A stretch of DNA of 21,828 nt from Atopostipes sp043425375 (GTDB lineage Bacteria; Bacillota; Bacilli; Lactobacillales; Carnobacteriaceae_A), in contig JBHWQC010000099.1 of NCBI GenBank assembly GCA_043425375.1, positions 1 through 21,828 of the forward strand, read 5' to 3'. This document shows positions 12,900-21,031 of this stretch, in pieces. The number at the start of each line of letters is the position of its first letter. Within the stretch, counting starts at the first letter, position 1. The position numbers and the translations under genes were made by a program. The notes under the pieces are model-generated. The model saw nothing but the letters and a program-made list of their open reading frames with translations. It was not told the DNA's origin and searched no databases.

Positions 12900-15194
12900 A
12901 TGAATTTAGCATCAATAATTAAAGAGCACCAGTTAGAGACCTTGTTTGCGGAAGCGAATTTTGGCATTGAAAAAGAAGGGTTACGGACAGATCAGCATCA
13001 GAAATTGGCGATGACTCCCCACCCTGAAAGTTTGGGCGATCGTTCGTTTCATCCGTATATGCAGACGGATTTTAGCGAGTCGCAGCCTGAGCTGGTGACA
13101 CCTGTGATGCCTTCTTTGAAAGAAGCGTATCAATGGCTCGAGGCTTTACACGATGTCTTATTCCGTTCGATGGACGAGGATGAATATTTGTGGCCAAACA
13201 GCATGCCAAATATTCTCCCTGAAGAAGACGACATTCCGATTGCCCGCCTTGCACCAGCGGATGTGGCTTACCGAGAAACGTTATCGGAGCGTTACGGAAA
13301 AAAGAAACAAATGATCAGCGGTATACATTTCAATTTTTCTTTTAGCGACGCTTTTATCGATGCTTTATTTAAAGCGCAAGAGGAATATGAAGATAAAGTT
13401 GAATTTAAAAATCAAGTGTACATTAAGTTGGCGGGAAATTTTCTCAAGCACGAATGGATTTTGCTTTATTTATTTGGAGCGAGCCCCTATGCCAACCCGG
13501 ATTTTTATGCGTCCAAATCCGCCAAACATTTGAAAAAGCCTACTGATTATGTGCGGAGCCTTCGGAATAGTTCCTTTGGTTATCATAACCATGATGAAGT
13601 CGTTGTGCGTTATGATACGGTGGAAGATTATGTGTCAGATATTGAGGACTACGTAAAGTCGGATCACTTATCGGAAGAACGTGAATTTTACGGCAATGCT
13701 CGTTTACGCGGAAAAGGCGGACCGCTGCGAAATATGTTGAAATCGGGCGTGCAGTATATTGAATTTCGTTCGATTGATGTGAATCCGCTTGATCGTTTAG
13801 GTATTTCTTACGAGCAAGGCGTCTTTTATCATCTCTTTTATATGTTGATGATTTGGTTGGATACGGAAGCCACAACGGAAGAAATCCAAGAAGGCAGTCA
13901 GAGAAATTTAAACACTTCTGATGAGCAACCATTTGAGGAATCGCAATACAAACAAGAGGGCTTAGCCTTGCTTGATGCCATGGAGGATATGATCCATGAT
14001 TTGTCTATGGGCGAGCGGTATGCAGCTTTGGTTAAAAAAGCGAAAGATAAATTCCGAGTGCCTGAAACAACGTTGGCTGCACGCATTGCCAAACAAATCG
14101 ACGAGACCGACTATCTTACTCATGGGCGTGAACTTGGCTTAGCTTATAAAGAGTATTCAACTGCTCGTCCTTATGTACTAAACGGTTTTGACGATATGGA
14201 GTTATCAACGCAACTGTTGATTTTTGATGCTTTGCAGTTGGGCGTTGAGATGGAAGTCATCGATCGCAAAGATCATTTCATCCGCTTGACTTATGAAGGG
14301 CACGCAGAAATTGTTCGCAATGGCAATATGACCAGCAAAGACACAACCATCTCGCATTTTATTATGGAGAATAAAACCGTCACAAAAAAGCTCTTAGATG
14401 AACAAGGCTATGTTGTGCCCCGAGGCGGCGAATACCGCACTATTGAAGAAGCAATAGCTAGCTATGATAAATACCGCGGTCAAGCCATTGTAGTTAAACC
14501 AAAATCCACCAATTATGGCATCGGCATTTCCGTCTTTAAAAAGTTCCCAGACCGGGCTTCTTACAAAGAAGCGTTGGAAATTGCCTTTAAAGAAGATCAG
14601 GCTGTGTTAGTGGAGGAATTTGTAGCAGGAACGGAATATCGCTTCTTTGTCTTAAATGGGAAAGTAGAAGCGGTTCTCTTGCGTGTGCCGGCTAATGTGG
14701 TAGGCGATGGAAAATCGACTATCAGTGAATTGATTGATAAGAAGAATACAGATCCGCTGCGGGGGGTCAATCATCTGGCACCTTTAGCTGTAATTGAAAA
14801 AGGGTCACTTGAAGCGCTCATGCTGAAAGAACAAGGTTACACTTTTGATTCGGTACCAAAAGAAGGCGTACAAGTCTTTTTAAGAGAAAACTCCAATATT
14901 TCAACTGGGGGCGATTCCATCGACTTTACAGATGAGATACATTCGAGTTATAATGCCATAGCTGTCGGCATTGCAGAAGCTTTGGAAGTCAACGTGACAG
15001 GCATTGATTTGATTATTCCAGATTACACTAAAGAAAGTACGTCAGCAAATCCAGGCTATTCCTGTATTGAAGCCAACTTTAACCCGGCGATGAATATGCA
15101 TGCGTATGTCACGGAAGGAAAAGGGCGTCGTTTATCTGAAAAGATCCTTGAAATGCTGTTTCCAGAGTTGCCCACGCCGCCGGTAAAAGATTAA
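12900..15194 (+). CDS. gshF: Bifunctional glutamate-cysteine ligase / glutathione synthetase GshF (GshAB)
   Basis: This 764-residue fusion makes glutathione in two ATP-dependent steps: glutamate plus cysteine to gamma-glutamylcysteine, then addition of glycine. The N-terminal ligase half, about residues 1-450, begins with the gamma-glutamylcysteine ligase signature NFGIEKEGLRTD (E24, E26) and contains FSESQPELVTPV and ISGIHFNFSF. The C-terminal half, about 480-755, is an ATP-grasp domain. It has VVKPKSTNYGIGISVF (near 530), VLVEEFVAGTEYRFFVL (near 565), a glycine-rich GDGKSTISELI, and the metal-binding end CIEANFNPAMNM (near 721). Length is normal for GshF. GAGGGA lies upstream of the ATG. 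The desulfurase gene follows after 25 bases, so the two are likely cotranscribed. The enzyme supports redox and stress tolerance in lactic acid bacteria and Listeria. Confidence 0.96.
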   Translation: MNLASIIKEHQLETLFAEANFGIEKEGLRTDQHQKLAMTPHPESLGDRSFHPYMQTDFSESQPELVTPVMPSLKEAYQWLEALHDVLFRSMDEDEYLWPNSMPNILPEEDDIPIARLAPADVAYRETLSERYGKKKQMISGIHFNFSFSDAFIDALFKAQEEYEDKVEFKNQVYIKLAGNFLKHEWILLYLFGASPYANPDFYASKSAKHLKKPTDYVRSLRNSSFGYHNHDEVVVRYDTVEDYVSDIEDYVKSDHLSEEREFYGNARLRGKGGPLRNMLKSGVQYIEFRSIDVNPLDRLGISYEQGVFYHLFYMLMIWLDTEATTEEIQEGSQRNLNTSDEQPFEESQYKQEGLALLDAMEDMIHDLSMGERYAALVKKAKDKFRVPETTLAARIAKQIDETDYLTHGRELGLAYKEYSTARPYVLNGFDDMELSTQLLIFDALQLGVEMEVIDRKDHFIRLTYEGHAEIVRNGNMTSKDTTISHFIMENKTVTKKLLDEQGYVVPRGGEYRTIEEAIASYDKYRGQAIVVKPKSTNYGIGISVFKKFPDRASYKEALEIAFKEDQAVLVEEFVAGTEYRFFVLNGKVEAVLLRVPANVVGDGKSTISELIDKKNTDPLRGVNHLAPLAVIEKGSLEALMLKEQGYTFDSVPKEGVQVFLRENSNISTGGDSIDFTDEIHSSYNAIAVGIAEALEVNVTGIDLIIPDYTKESTSANPGYSCIEANFNPAMNMHAYVTEGKGRRLSEKILEMLFPELPTPPVKD

Positions 15195-15219
15195 ATTTTA
15201 AAAAAAGGAAAGGATTCTC

Positions 15220-16362
15220 GTGAAAGAAACTATCTATTTAGACCATGCGGCAACGACGCCAATGGCACCAGAAGCCATTGAGGTCATTACAAACGCATTA
15301 AAAGAAAATTACGGAAATGCATCGAGCATTCATCATTTAGGAAAGAAAAACCGTGTACTTATTGATTATGCTCGAGAAACGCTAGCCCACAGTATTGGCG
15401 CAAACCCTCGTGAAATTATCTTCACGAGTGGAGGAACAGAAAGTGACAATATGGCCCTGATTAAAACGGCAGAGCATTACGCTGAACAAGGGAACCACAT
15501 TGTAACCACAAGCATTGAACACCCAGCAGTTTTACAGCCGCTTCGTTATTTAGAAGAACGAGGCTTTGAAGTGACCTATTTACCGGTAGATAAAAAAGGC
15601 CGCATTACAGTAGAGCAAGTGAAAGCAGCCATTCGCCCCGAAACCATTTTAGTTTCTATTATGTATGGGAACAATGAAGTCGGCACGCTTTTGCCGGTTC
15701 AAGAAATTGGGGAATATATTGACTCACTGAATCAAGAAATAGCTTATCATACGGATGCAGTGCAAGCGTATGGGTTAATGCCGCTTGATGTCAATGCATT
15801 AAAAGTGGATTTACTCAGTGTCTCTGCTCATAAAATGAATGGTCCGAAAGGGATTGGCTTTTTATATGTGCGTAAAGGCTTGAATATTCCAAGTCTACTT
15901 TTAGGCGGCGGTCAAGAAAATGAACGGCGGGCGGGGACTGAAAATATTCCAGCCATTTTAGCCTTTGAAAAAGCGGTCGAGTTGAATTTTGAAAAGAGAG
16001 AAGAACAGGTCACCCATTTAATCGCTTTAAAGACACGATTTATCGAACGGCTTGCAGCCTCAAAGATTGAGTATACGTTAAATGGAGACATTGACCATGC
16101 TTTGCCCCACGTCTTAAGCGTCAATTTCCCAGCTTTGCGCTCGGATTTGATGTTGATTCAAATGGATCTGCGAGGAATTGCTATGTCAGCCGGTTCGGCT
16201 TGTTCTGCCGGCACCATTGAACCGAGTCATGTCTTGGTCGCCATGTTCGGTGAAGAGGCCATCGAAATTGACCACACCGTTCGTTTCAGTTTTGGCCAAG
16301 ACAATACACAAGAAGAAATCGATCAAGTAGTTTCTATTCTTGAAGATATTTTAATCAAATAA
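15220..16362 (+). CDS. Cysteine desulfurase, NifS/IscS type (YrvO-like)
   Basis: This 380-residue PLP enzyme removes sulfur from cysteine as an enzyme-bound persulfide. It begins MKETIYLDHAATTPM. The PLP lysine is K205 in SVSAHKMNGPKG, the cofactor region includes TSGGTESDN, and the catalytic cysteine is C328 in the flexible loop SAGSACSAGT. Length fits the class I (NifS/IscS) desulfurases. The start is GTG at 15220 with AAAGGAAAGGA upstream. It sits between gshF and DUF1831, with mnmA next. In B. subtilis the desulfurase next to mnmA (YrvO) donates sulfur directly to MnmA, so this is probably the sulfur source for tRNA 2-thiouridine and possibly for Fe-S clusters. Confidence 0.94.
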   Translation: MKETIYLDHAATTPMAPEAIEVITNALKENYGNASSIHHLGKKNRVLIDYARETLAHSIGANPREIIFTSGGTESDNMALIKTAEHYAEQGNHIVTTSIEHPAVLQPLRYLEERGFEVTYLPVDKKGRITVEQVKAAIRPETILVSIMYGNNEVGTLLPVQEIGEYIDSLNQEIAYHTDAVQAYGLMPLDVNALKVDLLSVSAHKMNGPKGIGFLYVRKGLNIPSLLLGGGQENERRAGTENIPAILAFEKAVELNFEKREEQVTHLIALKTRFIERLAASKIEYTLNGDIDHALPHVLSVNFPALRSDLMLIQMDLRGIAMSAGSACSAGTIEPSHVLVAMFGEEAIEIDHTVRFSFGQDNTQEEIDQVVSILEDILIK

Positions 16363-16421
16363 TGACTATAGATTGAGATAAATCGCCTATTTCCATAAAA
16401 AGAAAAGAAAGGAGCATCCTT

Positions 16422-16763
16422 ATGGCACGATCAAATGAAGCGGGTCTTACAGGAAGTCCCAAAAAATATCGTGTACATCCAGATGCAAAACGCTACACGA
16501 TGCGCGACAATGCCTTTATAGAAACAAAGAATAAAAATTTCCAATATGAACGCGTCTTGTCGACAAAACCTGGTTTAAAAACAGCCCCTAAATTGAAAGT
16601 AACGGTTTCTAATGACTTTTCGAATTTAAAGATTTCATCGGTTGCGGCAAATGGTGTGAAGAAAGTCAATTTGTATGAAAACGAGCAATTGAAAGAGGCC
16701 CGTGGCTTAGCCGAGTTTTATTTAGATAATTTTGTCCAAGAAGGAATTTTGGAAGAAGCTTAA
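16422..16763 (+). CDS. DUF1831 family protein of unknown function
   Basis: This small basic 113-residue protein has no signal peptide or membrane segment. It begins MARSNEAGLTGSPKKYRVHP and has mixed strands followed by a C-terminal helix (LKEARGLAEFYLDNFVQEG). It resembles the DUF1831 family, which in Lactobacillales is typically encoded between a cysteine desulfurase and mnmA, as here. It has no cysteine, so it cannot itself carry a persulfide; an accessory or scaffold role in sulfur transfer is speculation from position. GGAG lies 8 bases before the start. A strong terminator follows, so it is the last gene of the gshF unit. Confidence 0.82.
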   Translation: MARSNEAGLTGSPKKYRVHPDAKRYTMRDNAFIETKNKNFQYERVLSTKPGLKTAPKLKVTVSNDFSNLKISSVAANGVKKVNLYENEQLKEARGLAEFYLDNFVQEGILEEA

Positions 16764-16777
16764 ACCGATAGCGGATA

Positions 16778-16812
16778 AAAAGCTCAGAATCGTCTCGATT
16801 CTGAGCTTTTCT
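16778..16812 (+). terminator. Terminator of the gshF-desulfurase-DUF1831 unit
   Basis: A perfect 15-bp stem (16778-16792 with 16796-16810) has a TCT loop and ends in TTTT. The A-rich 5' arm would allow it to work on either strand. Confidence 0.92.
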
Positions 16813-16854
16813 ATATGGGCAGTGCTCTAAACCCCCTTTTACCAGTAATTGTAT

Positions 16855-16883
16855 TTGCTTTTTGACTTAAAAAGCCTTATAAT
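16855..16883 (+). promoter_or_regulatory. Promoter of mnmA
   Basis: TTGCTT (16855-16860), a 17-base spacer and a perfect TATAAT (16878-16883) predict a transcript start near 16890 and a leader of about 90 bases. Confidence 0.75.
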
Positions 16884-16925
16884 ATACGGCGTTGGAAATT
16901 TCGAACCTTCAAATTCGATTGATTT

Positions 16926-16958
16926 TCAATTTTTATTCTCGGAGACGAGAAAAATTGA
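16926..16958 (+). promoter_or_regulatory. Stable hairpin in the mnmA 5' leader
   Basis: TCAATTTTT plus CTCG (16926-16941, with a 3-base ATT bulge) pairs fully with CGAG plus AAAAATTGA (16946-16958) around a GAGA loop, giving 13 pairs. It ends 20 bases before the start codon. It lacks a T tract, so it is not a terminator; a role in translation or mRNA stability is inference. Confidence 0.55.
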
Positions 16959-16978
16959 TAAGAAATGATGGTGAAAAA

Positions 16979-18109
16979 ATGAATAAGAACGCAAATACAC
17001 GTGTTGTTGTCGGTATGAGCGGGGGCGTCGATTCGTCGGTGACCGCTTTACTTTTAAAAGAACAAGGGTATGATGTGATCGGTATATTCATGAAAAACTG
17101 GGACGATACGGATGAGTTGGGTTATTGTACGGCGACAGAAGATTACAAAGATGTCGCACTTGTGGCAGACCAAATTGGCATTCCGTATTATTCGGTGAAC
17201 TTTGAGAAAGAATATCACGACCGCGTCTTCACGTACTTCCTTGATGAATATAAAAAAGGACGTACACCAAATCCGGATGTCATGTGTAATAAAGAAATTA
17301 AATTTAAAGCTTTCTTGGATTATGCGATGGATTTAGGGGCAGACTATGTAGCCACTGGACACTACGCGCGAGTAGAACGTGACGCAGAAGGTGTCACCCA
17401 TTTACTCAGAGGCGTCGATTCGAACAAGGATCAAACTTACTTCTTAAGCCAATTGTCTCAAGAACAACTTTCAAAAGCGATGTTCCCTTTAGGTGAAATC
17501 GAAAAATCGGAAGTACGTGAGATTGCTGAAAGAGCGAATCTAGCAACGGCGAAGAAAAAAGACTCGACAGGTATTTGTTTTATTGGGGAGCGCGACTTCA
17601 AGGACTTCTTGATGAATTACCTGCCTGCGAAATCAGGTGAAATGCGTACACTAGACGGTGAAGTTGTAGGCCAGCATGACGGCCTTATGTACTACACCAT
17701 TGGCCAAAGAAAAGGCTTGGGTATTGGCGGCAGCAAAGATGGTACAAATGAGCCATGGTTTGCGATCGGCAAAGACCTCCAAGAAAATGTGTTGTATGTC
17801 GGACAAGGCTATGAAAATGAGCACCTCTATGCAGACACATTAGAAGCTTCTGACTTCTTCTTTACAAGAAATGCAGACGAGTTTCCAAGAGAATTCCGTT
17901 CGATGGCACAATTCCGTTACCGACAAGAAGCTGTGCCGGTAACCGTTTATCTGGATGAATCACGTACAAAAGCACGTGTTGTCTTTGATGAAGCGGCTCG
18001 AGCCATCACACCCGGACAAGCCATTGTTTTGTATGATGGCGACGAGTGTTTAGGCGGCGGAACCATTGATGCAGCCTATAGTGAAAGTAAAGAATTACAA
18101 TATATTTAA
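16979..18109 (+). CDS. mnmA: tRNA-specific 2-thiouridylase MnmA
   Basis: This 376-residue cytosolic enzyme adenylates and thiolates U34 of tRNA-Lys, -Glu and -Gln to give 2-thiouridine, using persulfide sulfur. The PP-loop SGGVDS is at residues 14-19, the catalytic C103 is in NPDVMCNKEIKF, and the second, persulfide-accepting C200 is in DSTGICFIGERDF. Other signatures are ATGHYAR and MYYTIGQRKGLGIGG. The frame is open upstream to TTG 16892, but that falls at the predicted transcript start and adds 29 unrelated residues. ATG 16979, with GGTG upstream, gives the normal family start and length. It has its own promoter and terminator and lies directly after the cysteine desulfurase unit that probably feeds it sulfur. 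Confidence 0.96.
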   Translation: MNKNANTRVVVGMSGGVDSSVTALLLKEQGYDVIGIFMKNWDDTDELGYCTATEDYKDVALVADQIGIPYYSVNFEKEYHDRVFTYFLDEYKKGRTPNPDVMCNKEIKFKAFLDYAMDLGADYVATGHYARVERDAEGVTHLLRGVDSNKDQTYFLSQLSQEQLSKAMFPLGEIEKSEVREIAERANLATAKKKDSTGICFIGERDFKDFLMNYLPAKSGEMRTLDGEVVGQHDGLMYYTIGQRKGLGIGGSKDGTNEPWFAIGKDLQENVLYVGQGYENEHLYADTLEASDFFFTRNADEFPREFRSMAQFRYRQEAVPVTVYLDESRTKARVVFDEAARAITPGQAIVLYDGDECLGGGTIDAAYSESKELQYI

Positions 18110-18119
18110 ACAATGAACT

Positions 18120-18157
18120 AAAACCCGTTTAGAGGCTTCTTTAAACGGGTTTTTTTA
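18120..18157 (+). terminator. Rho-independent terminator of mnmA
   Basis: AAAACCCGTTTA (18120-18131) pairs with TAAACGGGTTTT (18142-18153) around a 10-base loop and runs into further T. It starts 11 bases after the mnmA stop. Confidence 0.93.
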
Positions 18158-18182
18158 TGAAATGAAATTAAAAAAGTTAGGG

Positions 18183-18357
18183 TCTACGAAGGGAAACGCC
18201 CTTTCGTTACGCACATATTTGATTTCGAGACACCAATCTTTCTTTCGCATCGCACTTCATTCGCTCGTGCGACACGAAATGCCCTTTCGTAGCGCACATG
18301 TTTGATTTCGCGTCACCAATCTCAATTTCGTTTCTTGAAGCCGATTTAGTCGTTCAT
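18183..18357 (+). repeat. Dispersed intergenic repeat, copy B (two-unit, hairpin-forming)
   Basis: This 175-base noncoding element is the partner of 6151-6328, in the same orientation and again just downstream of a gene terminator. Both start TCTACGAA, carry the core TTTCGnnnCGCAC three times at 41- and 42-base steps (variable triplets at 18207, 18248 and 18290), repeat the CACCAATCT block 83 bases apart, and end with a TTTAGTCG-like tail. Hairpin potential is stronger than in copy A: TTTCG-CA-TCGCAC faces GTGCGA-CA-CGAAA, and ACGAAGGG faces CCCTTTCGT. It lies in the gap between mnmA and recD2 where many Firmicutes carry a TPR-protein gene. Confidence 0.8.
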
Positions 18358-18443
18358 TTCAAAAGGAATGGTGGGCCATTTAGATTGTTGAGGCATTTTA
18401 TCGAAAGTATGGATGTACTTATAGCTAGATAAAGCATCCGCTC
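18358..18443. other. Intergenic stretch upstream of recD2 with no recognised gene
   Basis: No coding frame with a ribosome binding site is visible between repeat copy B and the recD2 promoter. It shows no obvious remnant of a TPR gene. Together with the terminator and repeat B it makes up the gene-free gap 18110-18503. Confidence 0.4.
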
Positions 18444-18472
18444 TTTATTAAAGAGATGAATTGCGTTAAAAT
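18444..18472 (+). promoter_or_regulatory. Possible promoter of recD2
   Basis: TTTATT (18444-18449), a 17-base spacer and TAAAAT (18467-18472) form a weak sigma-A match about 30 bases before the start codon. CTCTTT/AAAGAG forms a small inverted repeat over the -35 region. Confidence 0.42.
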
Positions 18473-18503
18473 AAGAGGCATATGAACGGGGAGGAGAAGT
18501 AAG

Positions 18504-20927
18504 TTGGAAGATTTAACCCTTGATTTAACTGGAAATGAAGAAATTTATATCAGTGGTGAAGTACTCGCTATTTATTTCTCGAATCCAACGAATTTTTACA
18601 AAGTAATCTTGATTGAAGTGGAAGAAACGAATGCGGATTACAATGAAAACAATATCGTTGTCACAGGCAATTTTGGGCGGGTCCAAGAAGGCGCCACGTA
18701 TCAATTTACTGGAACCTTTACGAATCACGCAAAGTATGGGGTCCAGTTTCAAGCGAGTCGTTACGAAACGGCCCAGCCGTCGACGGATGAGTCTTTGATT
18801 AATTATTTATCCGGCGATTCGTTTAAGGGTATTGGCAAGAAAACGGCTGAAAAAATCGTGGATGCTTTAGGAACCAGCTGTATTGATGACATTGTAGAAA
18901 ATCCGAAAGTGATGGACCAAGTGCCAGGACTCAGTAAAAAACAAAAAGAGACAATTGAAGAAGTCCTCTCGAATGAGTACGGTATGCAGAAGGTCATTTT
19001 AAAATTAAATCAATTAGGTGTGGATAACTCTTTAGCCTATAAAATTTATGGGCATTATGAAGAACGAACGCCTGAAGTGGTTCGTGAGAATCCCTATCAG
19101 CTCATTCAAGAGATTGATGGCGTCGGTTTTACGCGGGCGGATGTAATTGCGGATCACTTAGATATTCAACCGGATGCGGATGAACGGGTGCAAGCGGGTA
19201 TTTTATACGCGATGTATGTCGAGGGCAGCAGTTCAGGAGATACGTATGTGATTGAGAATCATTTAATTAATGAAACGGTACAACTGTTGGAAAAAAGTCG
19301 TCCGTTTTTGATTGATCGAGACCTAGTCGATAAAAATTTGGATGCCTTAATTGAAAACGGAGCGATTTATAAAGAAGAAGGCCGTTACTTTTTAGCTTCA
19401 ATTTACCATGCCGAGTGGGGCATCGTCAGTGCATTGGAGTATATTTTGGATGCAGAACCAGAACCCCTTTCAGAGGGAACCTTTGAAGAGAAAATGGCAG
19501 ATGTCGAATTTGAACTGGATATTGAGTACGGCGATTCGCAAAAAGAAGCCATTAAACAGGCGTTGGAATCTCCGGTCTTTATTTTGACGGGTGGGCCCGG
19601 AACCGGTAAAACGACGGTACTTGAAGGACTGATTCACATGTTTGCGGATTTGAATGAGTTGTCACTCGATCCGCATTCTTATAAAGATTCAGGTTTTCCC
19701 ATTTTACTGGCGGCACCGACTGGACGAGCGGCCAAACGCATGAAAGAAACGACCGGACTGCCTTCGTCCACCATTCACCGTATGTTAGGTTTGACAGCAG
19801 ATGACGATGATTTGTTGAATGAAACCGGCTTTGAGTTGGAAGGGGAATTGTTGATTATTGACGAGATGTCAATGGTTGACACCTTTTTAGCCAACCAGCT
19901 GTTTCATGCCATTCCAAAAGACATGAAAGTTATTTTAGTGGGAGACCAGGATCAACTGCCTTCAGTCGGTCCGGGCCAAGTGTTTCGCGATTTAATTGAT
20001 TCAGGCCAAATTCCGCAAAAAGAATTGGTTGAAATCTATCGGCAAGGTGACGATTCGAGCATTATTCCGCTCGCGCATGAGATCAAGCATAATCGTTTAC
20101 CCGCAGATTTACTAGAAAAGAAAAAAGACCGCAACTTTTTTCCGGCCCGTTCAAATAATGCGGTGGCTGTGATAGAAACGATTGTCGCAAAAGCCATTGA
20201 GCGCGGCTATACCTCAGAAGACATTCAAATCCTGGCTCCGATGTACCGGGGACCTGCCGGCATTAATATTATAAATGAACGTTTGCAGGAAATTTTTAAT
20301 CCTAATGACGGGACGCGCAAAGAAGTCAAGCACATCGACACGGTATATCGCATCGGAGATAAAGTGCTGCAGCTTCAAAATGACCCAGAAAACAATGTCT
20401 TTAATGGCGACCTTGGGTTTATCACAAGTATTACAAAAGCGAAAAAGTCAGGTTTAAAAACCGATGAGATTGTCGTAGATTTTGAAGGCAATGAAGTCAC
20501 GTATCTGCGCTCCAATTGGAATAAAATTACGCTTGCGTATTGCTGTTCGATTCATAAGGCGCAAGGCAGTGAGTACGATATTGTGATTCTGCCGATGCTT
20601 TCCAGTTACGGTCGTATGCTGAAAAAAGACATTATTTACACAGCGGTGACCCGCGCGAGTAAGTCGCTGTCTTTAATCGGCGAACCGCAAGCTTTCCTTC
20701 GGGGAATCGAATCCCAGCAAAACTTAAGAAATACGGCACTAAAAGAGCGGCTGCAATCGGAGAAACATAAATTTACCGTTGAGCCGGCTGAAAAAAATAA
20801 AGAGACCGCTGTAGAAATTGAGCAGCCGCAAAAGAAAAACGACTTTATCCTGACCCCTGAATTAGTCTTATCAGGCAGTGTGGACCCGATGATTGGCATG
20901 GATCAGATTACGCCTTTTGACTCGTAA
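18504..20927 (+). CDS. recD2: RecD2 family 5'-3' DNA helicase
   Basis: This 807-residue SF1B helicase is the form found in bacteria without RecBC partners and is linked to repair and fork stability. The N-terminal domain, about residues 1-95, has a beta-rich fold. Helix-hairpin-helix-like segments follow (GIGKKTAEKIV near 109, VPGLSKKQKETIEEVL near 140, DGVGFTRADVIA near 208). The helicase core has Walker A GGPGTGKTT (near 362), AAPTGRAAKRM, Walker B LLIIDEMSMVD (near 448), GDQDQLPSVGPG (near 478), SIHKAQGSEYD (near 680) and YTAVTRASKSL (near 711). The charged C-terminal tail is variable in the family. The start is TTG at 18504, supported by GGGGAGGAG a few bases upstream. It follows mnmA as in B. 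subtilis, but without the intervening TPR gene. Confidence 0.95.
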   Translation: MEDLTLDLTGNEEIYISGEVLAIYFSNPTNFYKVILIEVEETNADYNENNIVVTGNFGRVQEGATYQFTGTFTNHAKYGVQFQASRYETAQPSTDESLINYLSGDSFKGIGKKTAEKIVDALGTSCIDDIVENPKVMDQVPGLSKKQKETIEEVLSNEYGMQKVILKLNQLGVDNSLAYKIYGHYEERTPEVVRENPYQLIQEIDGVGFTRADVIADHLDIQPDADERVQAGILYAMYVEGSSSGDTYVIENHLINETVQLLEKSRPFLIDRDLVDKNLDALIENGAIYKEEGRYFLASIYHAEWGIVSALEYILDAEPEPLSEGTFEEKMADVEFELDIEYGDSQKEAIKQALESPVFILTGGPGTGKTTVLEGLIHMFADLNELSLDPHSYKDSGFPILLAAPTGRAAKRMKETTGLPSSTIHRMLGLTADDDDLLNETGFELEGELLIIDEMSMVDTFLANQLFHAIPKDMKVILVGDQDQLPSVGPGQVFRDLIDSGQIPQKELVEIYRQGDDSSIIPLAHEIKHNRLPADLLEKKKDRNFFPARSNNAVAVIETIVAKAIERGYTSEDIQILAPMYRGPAGINIINERLQEIFNPNDGTRKEVKHIDTVYRIGDKVLQLQNDPENNVFNGDLGFITSITKAKKSGLKTDEIVVDFEGNEVTYLRSNWNKITLAYCCSIHKAQGSEYDIVILPMLSSYGRMLKKDIIYTAVTRASKSLSLIGEPQAFLRGIESQQNLRNTALKERLQSEKHKFTVEPAEKNKETAVEIEQPQKKNDFILTPELVLSGSVDPMIGMDQITPFDS

Positions 20928-20991
20928 TCGTCGATCCCATAAATATTAAAGAGATTTCGCAGCTACGGCAAAGGTATACACTAATACATGT

Positions 20992-21027
20992 AAAAATCGA
21001 CAGACGAATTTGTCTGCCGATTTTTTT
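20992..21027. terminator. Bidirectional terminator between recD2 and the alcohol dehydrogenase gene
   Basis: AAAAATCG-A-CAGAC pairs with GTCTG-C-CGATTTTT across one mismatch, with A and T runs on the outer sides. It can end transcription from recD2 on the plus strand and from the convergent minus-strand gene whose stop is at 21032. Confidence 0.88.
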
Positions 21028-21031
21028 CCTT

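Noticed and set aside
13540..13932. 130-codon minus-strand open frame inside gshF
   Set aside because: It lies wholly opposite a strongly conserved coding region and shows no signature or ribosome binding site; a shadow frame.
16892..16978. Upstream in-frame TTG extension of mnmA
   Set aside because: It falls at the predicted transcript start and spans the leader hairpin; family length and start fit ATG 16979.
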